Shown here: positions 6,612 through 15,322 of the stretch, piece after piece
How the letters are laid out: each line of letters opens with the position of its first letter
Position numbering within the stretch: the stretch's first letter is position 1
Source: Acetobacteraceae bacterium
GTDB taxonomy: Bacteria > Pseudomonadota > Alphaproteobacteria > Acetobacterales > Acetobacteraceae
Assembly (NCBI GenBank): GCA_027482245.1
Contig: JAIXWG010000061.1
Span: forward strand, 124,001 to 188,000
Reading direction: 5' to 3'
DNA length: 64,000 nt
Notes under the pieces: model-generated
Databases searched by the model: none
The model's input: only the letters and a program-made list of their open reading frames with translations
What the model was told of the DNA's origin: nothing
Translations under genes and position numbers: made by a program

Positions 6612-7802
6612 TCACATGGGGTCGAGGGGCCCGCTGGCCCCTCGCGGGGAAGGGGTCTGGGGAAGGGGCGGAGCCCTTTCCCCAGCCTCACCACCAGCGT
6701 CCCCCCACCCCGCTTCGATCGCCGCGGCCTCCTCCTCGAACCGCCCGGCCAGGATGGCGGCCCGCAGGCGGGCGGTCAGGGTCTGGTAGTATCGGATGTT
6801 GTGCCAGGTCAGCAGCATCGGGCCGAGCATCTCCTCGGCCTTGATGAGGTGGTGGATGTAGGCGCGGGAGTGGTTGCGGCAGGCGGGGCAGTCGCAGTCG
6901 GGGTCGATCGGGCCGGTGTCTTCCGCGTGCTTCGCATTCCGCATGTTGAGCACGCCGCGGCTGGTGTAGGCGCGGCCGGTGCGGCCGGATCGCGTCGGGA
7001 TGACGCAGTCGAACATGTCGACGCCGCGGCGGATGGAATGGATGAGGTCCGACGGCGTGCCGACGCCCATGAGGTAGCGGGGCGCGTGCTGCGGCAGCTG
7101 GGGCGTGGTGAAGTCCAGCACGCGCAGCATCTCCGCCTGGCCTTCGCCGACGGCCAGGCCGCCGATGGCGTAGCCCTCGAAGCCGATGGCGGTCAGGGCC
7201 TGGATGCTTTCGGTGCGCAAATCCTCGAAGGTGCTGCCCTGGACGATGCCGAACAGGCCGTGGCCGTCGCGCGGCTTGAAGGCGGCGCGGGACCGGGCGG
7301 CCCAGCGCATGGACAGGCGCATGCTCTCGGCGGCCTGGTCATGGGTGGCGGGGTAGGGGGTGCATTCGTCGAAGCACATGGTGACGTCCGCGCCGAGCAG
7401 GTGCTGGATCTCGACGCTGCGCTCCGGCGTGATCCGGTGCTTCGACCCATCGATGTGGGACTGGAAGGTCACCCCATCGGCGTCGAGCTTCCGGAGCCTC
7501 GCCAGCGACATCACCTGGTAGCCGCCGCTGTCGGTCAGGATGGGCCCGTGCCAGTCCATCAGCTTGTGCAGCCCGCCGAGGCGCGCCACGCGTTCGGCGC
7601 CGGGGCGGAGCATCAGGTGGTAGGTATTGCCCAGCACCATGCGCGCGCCGGTGCTGCGCACGGCGTCGGCCGTCATGGCCTTCACGGTGCCGGCGGTGCC
7701 GACGGGCATGAAGACCGGCGTCGGCACCTCCCCATGCGCGGTCATCAGGGTGCCGGCGCGGGCGGCGCCGTCCGTCGCGGCCATGGTCCAGTGGAGGGTC
7801 AC
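6612..7802 (-). CDS. tgt: tRNA-guanine (preQ1) transglycosylase Tgt
   Basis: Exchanges guanine-34 for preQ1 in the anticodon of GU(N) tRNAs. Landmarks are VGTAGTVKAM, the general-base Asp in LTDSGGYQVMSL, the nucleophilic Asp in FDCVIPTRSGRTGRAYT, and the zinc site CDCPACRNHSRAYIHHL. The GTG start overlaps the queA stop (GTGA) and gives VTLHW, which fits the family better than the ATG six codons later. At 396 residues it is longer than usual: the last ~20 residues (GERAPPLPQTPSPRGASGPL) are encoded inside double-hairpin copy B, so the natural C-terminus seems to have been extended into repeat DNA. Confidence 0.96.
   Translation of the reverse strand: MTLHWTMAATDGAARAGTLMTAHGEVPTPVFMPVGTAGTVKAMTADAVRSTGARMVLGNTYHLMLRPGAERVARLGGLHKLMDWHGPILTDSGGYQVMSLARLRKLDADGVTFQSHIDGSKHRITPERSVEIQHLLGADVTMCFDECTPYPATHDQAAESMRLSMRWAARSRAAFKPRDGHGLFGIVQGSTFEDLRTESIQALTAIGFEGYAIGGLAVGEGQAEMLRVLDFTTPQLPQHAPRYLMGVGTPSDLIHSIRRGVDMFDCVIPTRSGRTGRAYTSRGVLNMRNAKHAEDTGPIDPDCDCPACRNHSRAYIHHLIKAEEMLGPMLLTWHNIRYYQTLTARLRAAILAGRFEEEAAAIEAGWGDAGGEAGERAPPLPQTPSPRGASGPLDPM
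6623..6685 (-). terminator. Double-hairpin element, copy B (inside the 3' end of tgt)
   Basis: Read leftward: a 13-bp stem with one mismatch (6657-6669 with 6673-6685), then an ACCCC linker, then a perfect 9-bp stem (6623-6631 with 6636-6644) whose loop reads agcg on the minus strand. It is the inverted partner of copy A. Unlike the other copies it is translated, forming the tail of Tgt. Confidence 0.6.
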
Positions 7803-8881
7803 GCGGGGATGTCCTGGTCGCAGCGGAACAGCAGGCTGCCGTCCCCGTAGGAGAAGAAGCGGTAGTCCTGCGCCACGGCGTGCCGGTAGGCGTCCCGCAT
7901 GCGCCGCGTGCCGGCGAAGGCGGAGACCAGCATCAGCAGCGTGGATTTGGGCAGGTGGAAGTTGGTCAGCAGCGCGTCGATGGCGCGGAAGCGGTAGCCG
8001 GGCAGGATGTAGAGGTCGGTCATGCCGCGGAAGGGCATGACGGTGCCATCGGGCCGGGCGGCGCTTTCTGTGGTGCGCAGCGCGGTGGTGCCCACGGCGA
8101 CGACGCGGCGGCCTTCCGCGCGGGCCTGGTTGATCGTGGCGGCGGCTTCGGGGGAAACGTCGCACCATTCCTGGTGGATGTGGTGGGCGCGGGGGTCACC
8201 CTCTCGGACAGGGAGGAAGGTGCCGGCGCCGACATGCAGCGTCACGGTGGCACGGCGGATGCCGCGCGCGTCCAGCGCCTCCAGCAGCCGCGGCGTGAAA
8301 TGCAGGCTGGCGGTGGGGGCGGCGACGGCGCCGGGGCGCTCGGCGAAGATGGTCTGGTAGTCCGCCACATCCACCGCGCCCGGCTTGCCGTCGCGGTGGA
8401 TGTAGGGGGGCAGGGGAACCTCGCCGGCCTTCTCCAGCGCCGCGGCCAGGGCCGCCTGGTCGGGGCCGAAATCCAGCATGGCGGAGCCGCCGTCGCGCTC
8501 CACCACCCGGGCCGTGCAGCCCTCCGCGCCCTCGATCACCACGGTATCGCCGGGGCGGAGCCGCCGGGCGTTGCGGATGAGGGCGTGCCACAGCCCGCCG
8601 CCCTCCGCCCGGTTCAGCATGATCTCGACCCGCGCCTCGCCGCGCCGGCCGTGCAGCCGGGCGGGGATGACGCGGGTGTCGTTGACGACGAGCACGTCGC
8701 CGGGCTCGAGCAGGGCAGGGAGGTCGAGCACCCCTTGGTCCTCCAGCCGCCCGTCGCCCACCACCAGCAGCCGCGCGGCGTCGCGCGGGCGGGCGGGGCT
8801 CTGGGCGATCAGGCGTTCCGGCAGGTCATAGTGGAAATCGCCGGTTCGCAGCGGCGCGGGGTCGGTCGGGGCTTCCGGCAT
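7799..8881 (-). CDS. queA: S-adenosylmethionine:tRNA ribosyltransferase-isomerase QueA
   Basis: Transfers and isomerises the ribose of SAM onto preQ1-34 in tRNA to make epoxyqueuosine, the substrate of QueG encoded 2 kb away. The 360-residue protein carries family blocks FHYDLPERLIAQSPARPRDAARLLV, VVNDTRVIPARLHG, APTASLHFTPRLL, VTLHVGAGTFLPVR and LPKSTLLMLVSAFAG. The ATG at 8881 places the conserved FHYDLPE near the N-terminus; upstream in-frame codons were rejected. Translationally coupled to tgt. Confidence 0.97.
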   Translation of the reverse strand: MPEAPTDPAPLRTGDFHYDLPERLIAQSPARPRDAARLLVVGDGRLEDQGVLDLPALLEPGDVLVVNDTRVIPARLHGRRGEARVEIMLNRAEGGGLWHALIRNARRLRPGDTVVIEGAEGCTARVVERDGGSAMLDFGPDQAALAAALEKAGEVPLPPYIHRDGKPGAVDVADYQTIFAERPGAVAAPTASLHFTPRLLEALDARGIRRATVTLHVGAGTFLPVREGDPRAHHIHQEWCDVSPEAAATINQARAEGRRVVAVGTTALRTTESAARPDGTVMPFRGMTDLYILPGYRFRAIDALLTNFHLPKSTLLMLVSAFAGTRRMRDAYRHAVAQDYRFFSYGDGSLLFRCDQDIPA

Positions 8882-9002
8882 GGCGGCGGCATGTGGCCCG
8901 CGTCCCCGCCAATGTCCAGCACGGAACGCCATCGATGCGTCATGCCAGCCGGCCTCGGCCTGCGGTAGAAGGGGGCGCTCGTCGCCCCTCCCGGAGTCCT
9001 TG

Positions 9003-10013
9003 ATGCGCCGTCTTGCCTGCTTCGTGCTGCTGCTAGCCGCCCTGGCGGGGCCCGCCGTCGCCCAGCCGGCGCCCGACGTCCCTTTCAGCTTCACCGCCTT
9101 CGGGGACATGCCCTACTGCCTGCCCTCCGCGCCGCAGGACTGCCCGGCGGAGCATGGCCGCGTGGCGCGCCTGGTCGGCCAGATGAACGCGACGCGCCCG
9201 GCCTTCTCCATCTATGTGGGCGACACCAAGGGCGGCAGCGAGATCTGCACGGATGACACGGTGCTGCGCGCCTTCTCCTTCTTCGGGCTGGCGACGCATC
9301 CGCTGGTCTATACGCCCGGCGACAATGAATGGACGGATTGCTGGCAGGATCGCGCCGGGCGCTTCGACCCGCTGGAGCGCCTGGCCCTGCTGCGCGCCCG
9401 CTTCTTCGCGGATGACCGCAGCCTCGGCCGTCAGCGCATGCGCCTGGTCCGCCAGGCCGATGTGGACCCCGCGCACCGCCTCTATGTCGAGAATGCCCGC
9501 TGGCAGCACGGCGCGGTCACCTTCGTGACGCTGCATGTGCCCGGTTCCAACAACAACCGCCCGACGGCCCCCGGGGAGGCCGGCACCATCGTGCCGCCCG
9601 CCGGCGCGATGGAGGAATACCAGGCCCGCAACGCCGCCAACCTCGCCTGGCTGTCCGCGGCCTTCGCGGAGGCCCACCGACAGGAGTCGCGCGCCCTGGT
9701 CATCGCGATCCAGGCGGACCTGTTCTACGTCGCCCGCTGCGGCCGCGGCTGGGACAGCGGCTACCGCGACACGCGGGACGCCATCGGGCGGGAAGCGGCT
9801 GCCTTCGGCCGGCCGGTGCTGCTGATCAACGGCGACAGCCATTTCTGGCTGCATGACCGCCCGATCGCCGCCGCCCCCAACCTGACCCGCATCATGGTGC
9901 CGGGGGAGCAGGACATCCGCGCCGTGCGGATCCAGGTCGATCCCGCCGCCGCCGACCCCTGGTCATTCAGCCTGATCGGCACCGACGACCGCCCGGCCCG
10001 CCCGGGCTGCTGA
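9003..10013 (+). CDS. Secreted calcineurin-like metallophosphoesterase
   Basis: A 336-residue exported protein with a Sec signal peptide (MRRLACFVLLLAALAGPAVAQ). The metallophosphoesterase metal motifs occur in order: FTAFGDMPY (D), YVGDTKGG (GD), YTPGDNEWTDC (GDNE) and LLINGDSHFWLH (GDSH). Proteins of this kind act on phosphate esters outside the cytoplasm; the substrate is unknown. Several cysteines (CLPSAPQDC, EICTDD, TDCWQD) suggest disulfides. It is divergent from queA (121-bp gap) and convergent with a small unknown gene, with an 8-bp hairpin at its stop codon. Confidence 0.8.
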   Translation: MRRLACFVLLLAALAGPAVAQPAPDVPFSFTAFGDMPYCLPSAPQDCPAEHGRVARLVGQMNATRPAFSIYVGDTKGGSEICTDDTVLRAFSFFGLATHPLVYTPGDNEWTDCWQDRAGRFDPLERLALLRARFFADDRSLGRQRMRLVRQADVDPAHRLYVENARWQHGAVTFVTLHVPGSNNNRPTAPGEAGTIVPPAGAMEEYQARNAANLAWLSAAFAEAHRQESRALVIAIQADLFYVARCGRGWDSGYRDTRDAIGREAAAFGRPVLLINGDSHFWLHDRPIAAAPNLTRIMVPGEQDIRAVRIQVDPAAADPWSFSLIGTDDRPARPGC

Positions 10014-10026
10014 AAGAGCAGCAGCC
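10005..10026. terminator. Short hairpin at a convergent gene end
   Basis: GGCTGCTG (10005-10012) pairs with CAGCAGCC (10019-10026) around a 6-base loop AAAGAG. It overlaps the stop codon of the phosphoesterase gene and lies 11 bp before the stop of the opposing gene, so it could serve both directions. Confidence 0.4.
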
Positions 10027-10036
10027 GGGCTGTTGG

Positions 10037-10369
10037 TCACCCCGGCAGCCAGCGCACCAGCCGGCCAAGCTCCGCGGCATCACCCTCCGTCACCCCGATG
10101 ACGGAGGACAGGTCGATGCGGCCGCGGCCGGGGATCTCCAGCGTCGGCGGCTCGAAGCTCGCGATGGTGGTGCCGTCCGGCGCCTCGACATGCCCGGCGG
10201 GGTGGGACTGCCCGGCCTCCGCTGGCTCGTTGCCGAGGGGATGGGCGTCGGACGGTTCGTCATTGCCCGCGTAGCCCACGCCCTTCATGGGGGCGAGGGA
10301 GTAGCGCGGCTCATCGGCCTCCCCGGGCCGCTCGATCTCGTAGCGATAGACGGCGAAGCGTTCCGGCAC
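10037..10369 (-). CDS. Small protein of unknown function
   Basis: A 110-residue hydrophilic protein (ERFAVYRYEIERPGEADEPRYSLAPMKGVGYAGND at the N-terminus, then FEPPTLEIPGRGRIDLSSVIGV). The GTG start is preceded by a strong AGGAGG sequence nine bases upstream. I recognise no family and see no signal peptide or membrane segment. It lies 74 bp downstream of the DUF1501 gene on the same strand, so it may be the last gene of that unit. Confidence 0.55.
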   Translation of the reverse strand: MPERFAVYRYEIERPGEADEPRYSLAPMKGVGYAGNDEPSDAHPLGNEPAEAGQSHPAGHVEAPDGTTIASFEPPTLEIPGRGRIDLSSVIGVTEGDAAELGRLVRWLPG

Positions 10370-10443
10370 CGTGGCATTCCTCCTGTCGCGCAGGGGGAAC
10401 GCCCCTCCGCGGAGCGGGAACGCAACCTCGGCGGGCGCGGTTG

Positions 10444-11643
10444 CTACGCCCTGACCAGCCCCGCGATCGGGGCCGCGTCCCGGCTGTCCGGGAAGGCCTG
10501 CGCCACCGCGGCCTCCGGCAGGCGCAGGTGGTCGCGCAGCAGGCCCTTGGCGATGCTCCGCAGGTCGCGGGTCGGCTGCAGGTCCCGGTTCTCGAACAGC
10601 TGCCCCTGGGCCAGGCCCGGCCAATCCGCCACGACGCGACCGCCCGCCACCGCGCCACCCAGCAGGAAGGCGACGCCGCCCGTGCCGTGATCCGTGCCAA
10701 GGTTGCCGTTGACCCGCGCGGTGCGGCCGAATTCCGTCACCACCAGCACGGCGGTGCGCGCCCAGGCATCGCCGAGCGACGCCTTGAGCTGCCCGATCCC
10801 CGCATCCAGCGCGCGGAGCGGCCCCATGATGCGCCCGGCCTGGCCGATGTGGGTGTCCCAGCCGCCGATCTCCAACGCCGCCACCCGCGGCCCGCCGCTT
10901 TCCGCCAGCAGCCGCCCGGCCGCCGCGGCCAGGGCCGGGAAGCTGGCGCGATCCGCATCACTGGCCGGCGCGCCCAGCGCCTGCATGGCGAAGCCCCGGG
11001 CGCGCATGCCCTCCGCGAAGGGGCCCGCCAGGCGGGGGTCTGCGCCTTGCAGCTCCGCCAGGCGGTGCATCAGGTCCTCCGAGGGGCGTTCCTGCCCCGG
11101 GGGCGCATAGGCGCCGACCGGCACAGGGCCGCGCAGCAGCAGCGGCACGCCGCCACCGATGGCGATGCCCGCGCGCGCCTGCCCTGCCTCCGGCACCGCC
11201 TGCAGGGCGCGGTTCAGCCAGCCGCTGGTCAGGCGCTGCCCGGCGCCCGTCTCCAGCATGTCCTGTGCCTCGAAATGCGACCGGCTGCGGTAGGGGCCCG
11301 CCACGGCGTGGACCACCAGCGCCTCGTTCCCCCGGTACAGCGCATGGAGGTTGGCGAAGCCGGGATGCAGGCCGAAGCGTCCGCCGAGGTCGAGCACCCC
11401 GCCCTCCTGCCCCGGTTCGGGCAGCATCAGCGCGCCGCGCAGCTCCGCCGCACCCGGATCGCCATAGGGCTGCACCGCATAGAGCCCGTCCAGCGCCCCG
11501 CGCAGGATGATGACCACCAGCCGCCGGTCGCCGGGCGCCTGCCCGAAGGCGACGCGGGCGCGGCCGAGTGCGAAGGTGGCGCCGAGGCCGAGCAGCAGCC
11601 CGCGCCGGCTGGGCCGGAAGGAAGAGTGCGGGGCGTCCGTCAT
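10444..11643 (-). CDS. DUF1501 protein (secreted, sulfatase-like fold)
   Basis: A 399-residue DUF1501 protein with a twin-arginine-type signal (RPSRRGLLLGLGATFALGRARVAFG). Family features are LVVIILRGALDGLYAVQPYGD, SHFEAQDMLETG, the metal-binding GGWDTHIGQ, VVTEFGRTARVNGNLGTDHG and the C-terminal RDLQPTRDLRSIAKGLL. The family is related to alkaline phosphatase-like enzymes but has no settled reaction. The start ATG overlaps the DUF1800 stop (ATGA); the two families are found side by side in many bacteria and are likely a functional pair. Confidence 0.92.
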   Translation of the reverse strand: MTDAPHSSFRPSRRGLLLGLGATFALGRARVAFGQAPGDRRLVVIILRGALDGLYAVQPYGDPGAAELRGALMLPEPGQEGGVLDLGGRFGLHPGFANLHALYRGNEALVVHAVAGPYRSRSHFEAQDMLETGAGQRLTSGWLNRALQAVPEAGQARAGIAIGGGVPLLLRGPVPVGAYAPPGQERPSEDLMHRLAELQGADPRLAGPFAEGMRARGFAMQALGAPASDADRASFPALAAAAGRLLAESGGPRVAALEIGGWDTHIGQAGRIMGPLRALDAGIGQLKASLGDAWARTAVLVVTEFGRTARVNGNLGTDHGTGGVAFLLGGAVAGGRVVADWPGLAQGQLFENRDLQPTRDLRSIAKGLLRDHLRLPEAAVAQAFPDSRDAAPIAGLVRA

Positions 11644-12950
11644 CGCTGCATGAACTCCGGGCTGCCGAACAGCAGGGTCAGGGCATCGCGCACCGAACCG
11701 GCCCGGCCCATCGCCGTCACCGTTTCCGCCCGGGCGAGCGGCCCGAGCGCCGCTTCCGCCACCGCCCGGATATCGGAGCGCGGCATGCGGCCGGCCAGGT
11801 TGTAGGCCCAGTCCACCCGGCGCATGAGCGCTTCGGGCGACACCCAATCCGCCATCGTGTCCGGCCAGCCATTCGGCTGCGGCGCGCTCCACAGCGGCAT
11901 CGCCATCAGCTGCATCCCGCCCGTCACCATGGGGGCTCGTTCCTCCGGCAGCGCGATCGCGCGGGCGGCGGCGATCGCGTAGTCCGCGGGGGTGCGGAAC
12001 TTGGAGAGCGGCTTGTCCCAGGCCTGCGGCAGGGTCACCAGCCGGCGGGCGGTGGCGCCGAGGTCGCCGCGCGTCTCCCGCAGCGTGGCCTCGATGGCGC
12101 GGACGGCCTCGGGCGGCGGATCGTCGGCCACGAAATGCCGGGTGAGCTTCACCGCCAGGTGCCGCCATGTGGCGGGATGCTCCGCCAGGAAGCGCAGCGC
12201 GGCCTCGCCCTCCCGCTCCCCATCCCCGAAGCGCCGGCCGAGGATGCGCTTCTCCCCCGGTTCATGCGCCGCTTCGCGATAGAGGAAGCCGATGGGCGGC
12301 GTGCGGAATTCCACCGACCAGCCCGTCAGCAGCCGCGCGAATTCCTGCACGTCGCCCTGCGTGTAGCCGCCGGCGGGCGACAGGGTGTGCAGTTCCAGCA
12401 CTTCCCGGGCCAGGTTCTCGTTCAACCCGCGGCGGCGGCGCTGCCCGGCGGGGCTGTTGGGTCCGACCGAATCGGCATTGTCCAGGTACAGCAGCATGGC
12501 CGGGTGGCGCGCCACCGCCACCACCATGTCGGCGAAGCGGCCGGTGACGTGCGGGCGGATCGCGTCGCGCTCATAGGCGCCGATGATGGGCTGGATCGTG
12601 TTGAGCCGGTTGCTGACGGTGAAGTGGTTCATCCAGAAATCGACCAGCCGTTCCCGGAAGCCCTGGGCGGTGGTCATGCGGCGCTGCGCATGGGCCAGGC
12701 CCTCGTTCCGCAACGCCTCGTTCAGCAGCGACCGGCCGGTTGGCCCGCGCGGCGGGTCCTGGCGCGACTGCCGCGCCGCCTGGTCTTCCTGCCGCAGCCG
12801 CACGCCTTCCGCGACGGTCATGCCCGTCGGCGGCGGCGCCGGGTTGGCGATCTGGTCCAGCAGCCACGCCTCCGGGTCCGGCGGCGGCGCCTCCCCCAGC
12901 CGCAAGCCGTAGCCGAAGCGGATGGCGGCGATGTACCCACGGATGCTCAT
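11640..12950 (-). CDS. DUF1800 protein
   Basis: A 436-residue DUF1800 protein, the partner of the DUF1501 gene. Diagnostic stretches are the N-terminal AIRFGYGLRLGEA, FWMNHFTVSNRL, NENLAREVLELHTLSPAGGYTQGDVQEFARLLTGW, HEPGEKRILG and HLAVKLTRHFVADDPP. The first ATG of the conserved region was used. No clear signal peptide is visible. Function is unknown; association with the cell envelope is suggested only by the exported partner. Divergent from the EF-G gene. Confidence 0.92.
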   Translation of the reverse strand: MSIRGYIAAIRFGYGLRLGEAPPPDPEAWLLDQIANPAPPPTGMTVAEGVRLRQEDQAARQSRQDPPRGPTGRSLLNEALRNEGLAHAQRRMTTAQGFRERLVDFWMNHFTVSNRLNTIQPIIGAYERDAIRPHVTGRFADMVVAVARHPAMLLYLDNADSVGPNSPAGQRRRRGLNENLAREVLELHTLSPAGGYTQGDVQEFARLLTGWSVEFRTPPIGFLYREAAHEPGEKRILGRRFGDGEREGEAALRFLAEHPATWRHLAVKLTRHFVADDPPPEAVRAIEATLRETRGDLGATARRLVTLPQAWDKPLSKFRTPADYAIAAARAIALPEERAPMVTGGMQLMAMPLWSAPQPNGWPDTMADWVSPEALMRRVDWAYNLAGRMPRSDIRAVAEAALGPLARAETVTAMGRAGSVRDALTLLFGSPEFMQR

Positions 12951-13182
12951 GGCGCCAGCCTATCACGCCGTATTGCCCGCCCGGCAGCCGCCAATTCGTG
13001 ACGGAGCGTGACGCCGCCGCGCCGGCGGGGCTGCCCTGCGTGGCCCGCCATGCGGGAACGCTTGCAAAACCGGCGCGGAGAGGGCATCTCCCCCTCCGCA
13101 CAAGGCTAGATTCGGAACCATTGCGCGGGCGGCACGGGGATTTCCCCGCTGTCGGGCCCGCTTTCGCGTATGGAGGCCCATC

Positions 13183-15264
13183 GTGGCGCGCACACCGCTC
13201 GACAAGATCCGCAACATCGGCATCACGGCGCATATCGATGCCGGCAAGACGACGACGACCGAGCGGATCCTCTACTACACCGGGAAGTCCCACCGGATTG
13301 GTGAAGTCCACGACGGCAACACCACGACCGACTACATGGAGCAGGAGCGCGAGCGGGGGATCACCATCACCTCCGCCGCCGTGACCGCCGTGTGGAAGGA
13401 CTACCGCATCAACGTCATCGACACCCCCGGCCACATCGACTTCAACATCGAGGTCAACCGGTCGCTGCGCGTGCTGGACGGCGCCGTCTTCATCATCGAG
13501 GGCGTGGCCGGCGTGCAGCCGCAGTCCGAGACCAACTGGCGCCTGGCGGACCGCTACAACGTCCCGCGCATCATCTTCATCAACAAGCTCGACCGCACGG
13601 GCGCCGACTTCTACCGCGCCGCCGCGACGCTGACCGAGAAGCTCGGCATCAACTGGGTGACGCTGCAGCTGCCGATCGGCATCGAGGACACCTTCGTTGG
13701 CGTCGTCGACCTGGTCGAGATGAAGGCGATCATCTGGAAGGGCGACGAGCTCGGCGCGAAGTACGAGGACGCGCCGATCCCGGCCGACCTCGCCGACAAG
13801 GCCGCCGAATACCGCCAGAAGCTGCTCGACACCGTCGTGGGCGTCGATGAGTCGGCCATGGAGGAATACTTCGACAAGGGCGACGTCTCCATCGAGACCC
13901 TGAAGAAGTGCATCAAGAAGGGCACGATCACCGGCGAGTTCCGCCCGGTGCTGTGCGGCACCGCCTTCAAGAACAAGGGCGTGCAGCCGCTGCTCGACGC
14001 CGTCGTCGACTACCTGCCGAGCCCGGTGGACATCGAGGGCATCAAGGTGGCGCCGGAGGAAGGCCAGGACGAGACGGCCGACCGCCGCGTGATCCCGGCT
14101 GACGAGAACGCGCCCTTCGCCGGCCTCGCCTTCAAGATCATCAACGACAAGTACGGCAACCTGACCTTCGTGCGCGTCTACCGCGGCGTCCTCAAGCAGG
14201 GCGACATGGTGATGAACACGACGAAGGGCCAGCGCGAGCGCATCGGCCGCATGTTCCAGATGCACGCCGACAAGCGCGAGGAAATCAAGGAAGTCTCCGC
14301 CGGCGACATCGCTGCCTTCGTGGGGCTGAAGGACACCGGCACGGGTGACACGCTGGCCGACCAGGCCGACCCCGTGGTGCTGGAGCGCATGGCCTTCCCG
14401 GTCCCCGTCATCGACATCTCCGTCGAGCCGAAGACGAAGGACGCGGTGGAGAAGATGCAGATCGGCCTCGGCAAGCTCGCCGGCGAGGACCCCTCGCTGC
14501 GCGTGAAGACCGACCAGGAAAGCGGCCAGACCATCCTGTCCGGGATGGGCGAGCTGCACCTGGAGATCATCGTCGATCGCCTCCGCCGCGAATACAACGT
14601 GGAGTGCAACATCGGCGCCCCGCAGGTCGCGTATCGTGAGACGATCACCAAGGCGCACACCGAGACCTACACCCACAAGAAGCAGTCGGGTGGCTCGGGC
14701 CAGTACGCCGAAGTGAAGATCGTCTTCGAGCCGAAGGAGCGGAACGAGGGCATCGAGTTCCACAACGGCGTCGTCGGCGGCTCGGTGCCGAAGGAATACA
14801 TCCCGGCGGTCGAGAAGGGCATCAAGGTCCAGGCCGACACGGGCGTGCTCGCCGGCTTCCCCACGGTGGACTTCAAGTACTCCCTGGTGGACGGCAAGTA
14901 CCACGACGTCGACTCGTCGGCCCTGGCCTTCGAAATCGCCGCCAAGGCCTGCTTCCGCGAAGGCATGAAGAAGGCCGGCCCGGTCATCCTCGAGCCGATC
15001 ATGGACGTGGAAGTGACCACGCCGCAGGACCACGTCGGTGACGTCGTCGGCGACCTGAACCGCCGCCGCGGCGTGATCCAGTCGCAGGACATGGCCGGCA
15101 CCTCCGTCATCGTGCGCGCCCACGTGCCGCTGAAGGAGATGTTCGGCTACATCTCGAACCTCCGCGGCATGACCAAGGGCCGCGCGAGCTTCTCGATGCA
15201 GTTCCACCACTATGATCCGGTGCCGCGCAACGTCGCCGACGAGATCATGAAGAAGTCCGCCTGA
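13183..15264 (+). CDS. fusA: Elongation factor G, stand-alone copy
   Basis: A full-length 693-residue EF-G, the GTPase that moves tRNA and mRNA on the ribosome. GTPase motifs are AHIDAGKTTTTER (G1), RGITIT (G2), DTPGHIDF (G3) and NKLD (G4); domains II-V follow, with LSGMGELHLEIIVDRLRREY and the C-terminal GRASFSMQFHHYDPVP. The start is GTG behind a TGGAGG site. It is not in an rpsL-rpsG-fusA-tuf operon: its neighbours are DUF1800 and a MaoC gene. NKLDRTGADF replaces the more usual NKMDKIGADF. It may be a second paralogue, which this window alone cannot decide. Confidence 0.95.
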   Translation: MARTPLDKIRNIGITAHIDAGKTTTTERILYYTGKSHRIGEVHDGNTTTDYMEQERERGITITSAAVTAVWKDYRINVIDTPGHIDFNIEVNRSLRVLDGAVFIIEGVAGVQPQSETNWRLADRYNVPRIIFINKLDRTGADFYRAAATLTEKLGINWVTLQLPIGIEDTFVGVVDLVEMKAIIWKGDELGAKYEDAPIPADLADKAAEYRQKLLDTVVGVDESAMEEYFDKGDVSIETLKKCIKKGTITGEFRPVLCGTAFKNKGVQPLLDAVVDYLPSPVDIEGIKVAPEEGQDETADRRVIPADENAPFAGLAFKIINDKYGNLTFVRVYRGVLKQGDMVMNTTKGQRERIGRMFQMHADKREEIKEVSAGDIAAFVGLKDTGTGDTLADQADPVVLERMAFPVPVIDISVEPKTKDAVEKMQIGLGKLAGEDPSLRVKTDQESGQTILSGMGELHLEIIVDRLRREYNVECNIGAPQVAYRETITKAHTETYTHKKQSGGSGQYAEVKIVFEPKERNEGIEFHNGVVGGSVPKEYIPAVEKGIKVQADTGVLAGFPTVDFKYSLVDGKYHDVDSSALAFEIAAKACFREGMKKAGPVILEPIMDVEVTTPQDHVGDVVGDLNRRRGVIQSQDMAGTSVIVRAHVPLKEMFGYISNLRGMTKGRASFSMQFHHYDPVPRNVADEIMKKSA

Positions 15265-15288
15265 TCCATCCGGATCGGCGACGCAAGC

Positions 15289-15312
15289 GGCGCGGAGGGC
15301 AACCTCCGCGCC
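15289..15312. terminator. Hairpin terminator after EF-G
   Basis: A perfect 10-bp GC-rich stem, GGCGCGGAGG (15289-15298) with CCTCCGCGCC (15303-15312), capped by a GCAA tetraloop and followed by GTTTCGCGTTT. It is placed between the convergent EF-G and MaoC genes and probably ends both transcripts. Confidence 0.65.
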
Positions 15313-15322
15313 GTTTCGCGTT

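Noticed and set aside
6441..6700. CRISPR-like or insertion-sequence end
   Set aside because: The repeats are inverted hairpins without regular spacers, target duplications or a transposase.
12571..15210. Open frame of 879 codons on the minus strand across the EF-G gene
   Set aside because: It is the antisense of a certain EF-G gene; the Asp/His/Val-rich translation matches no family and follows from the codon bias of the real gene.
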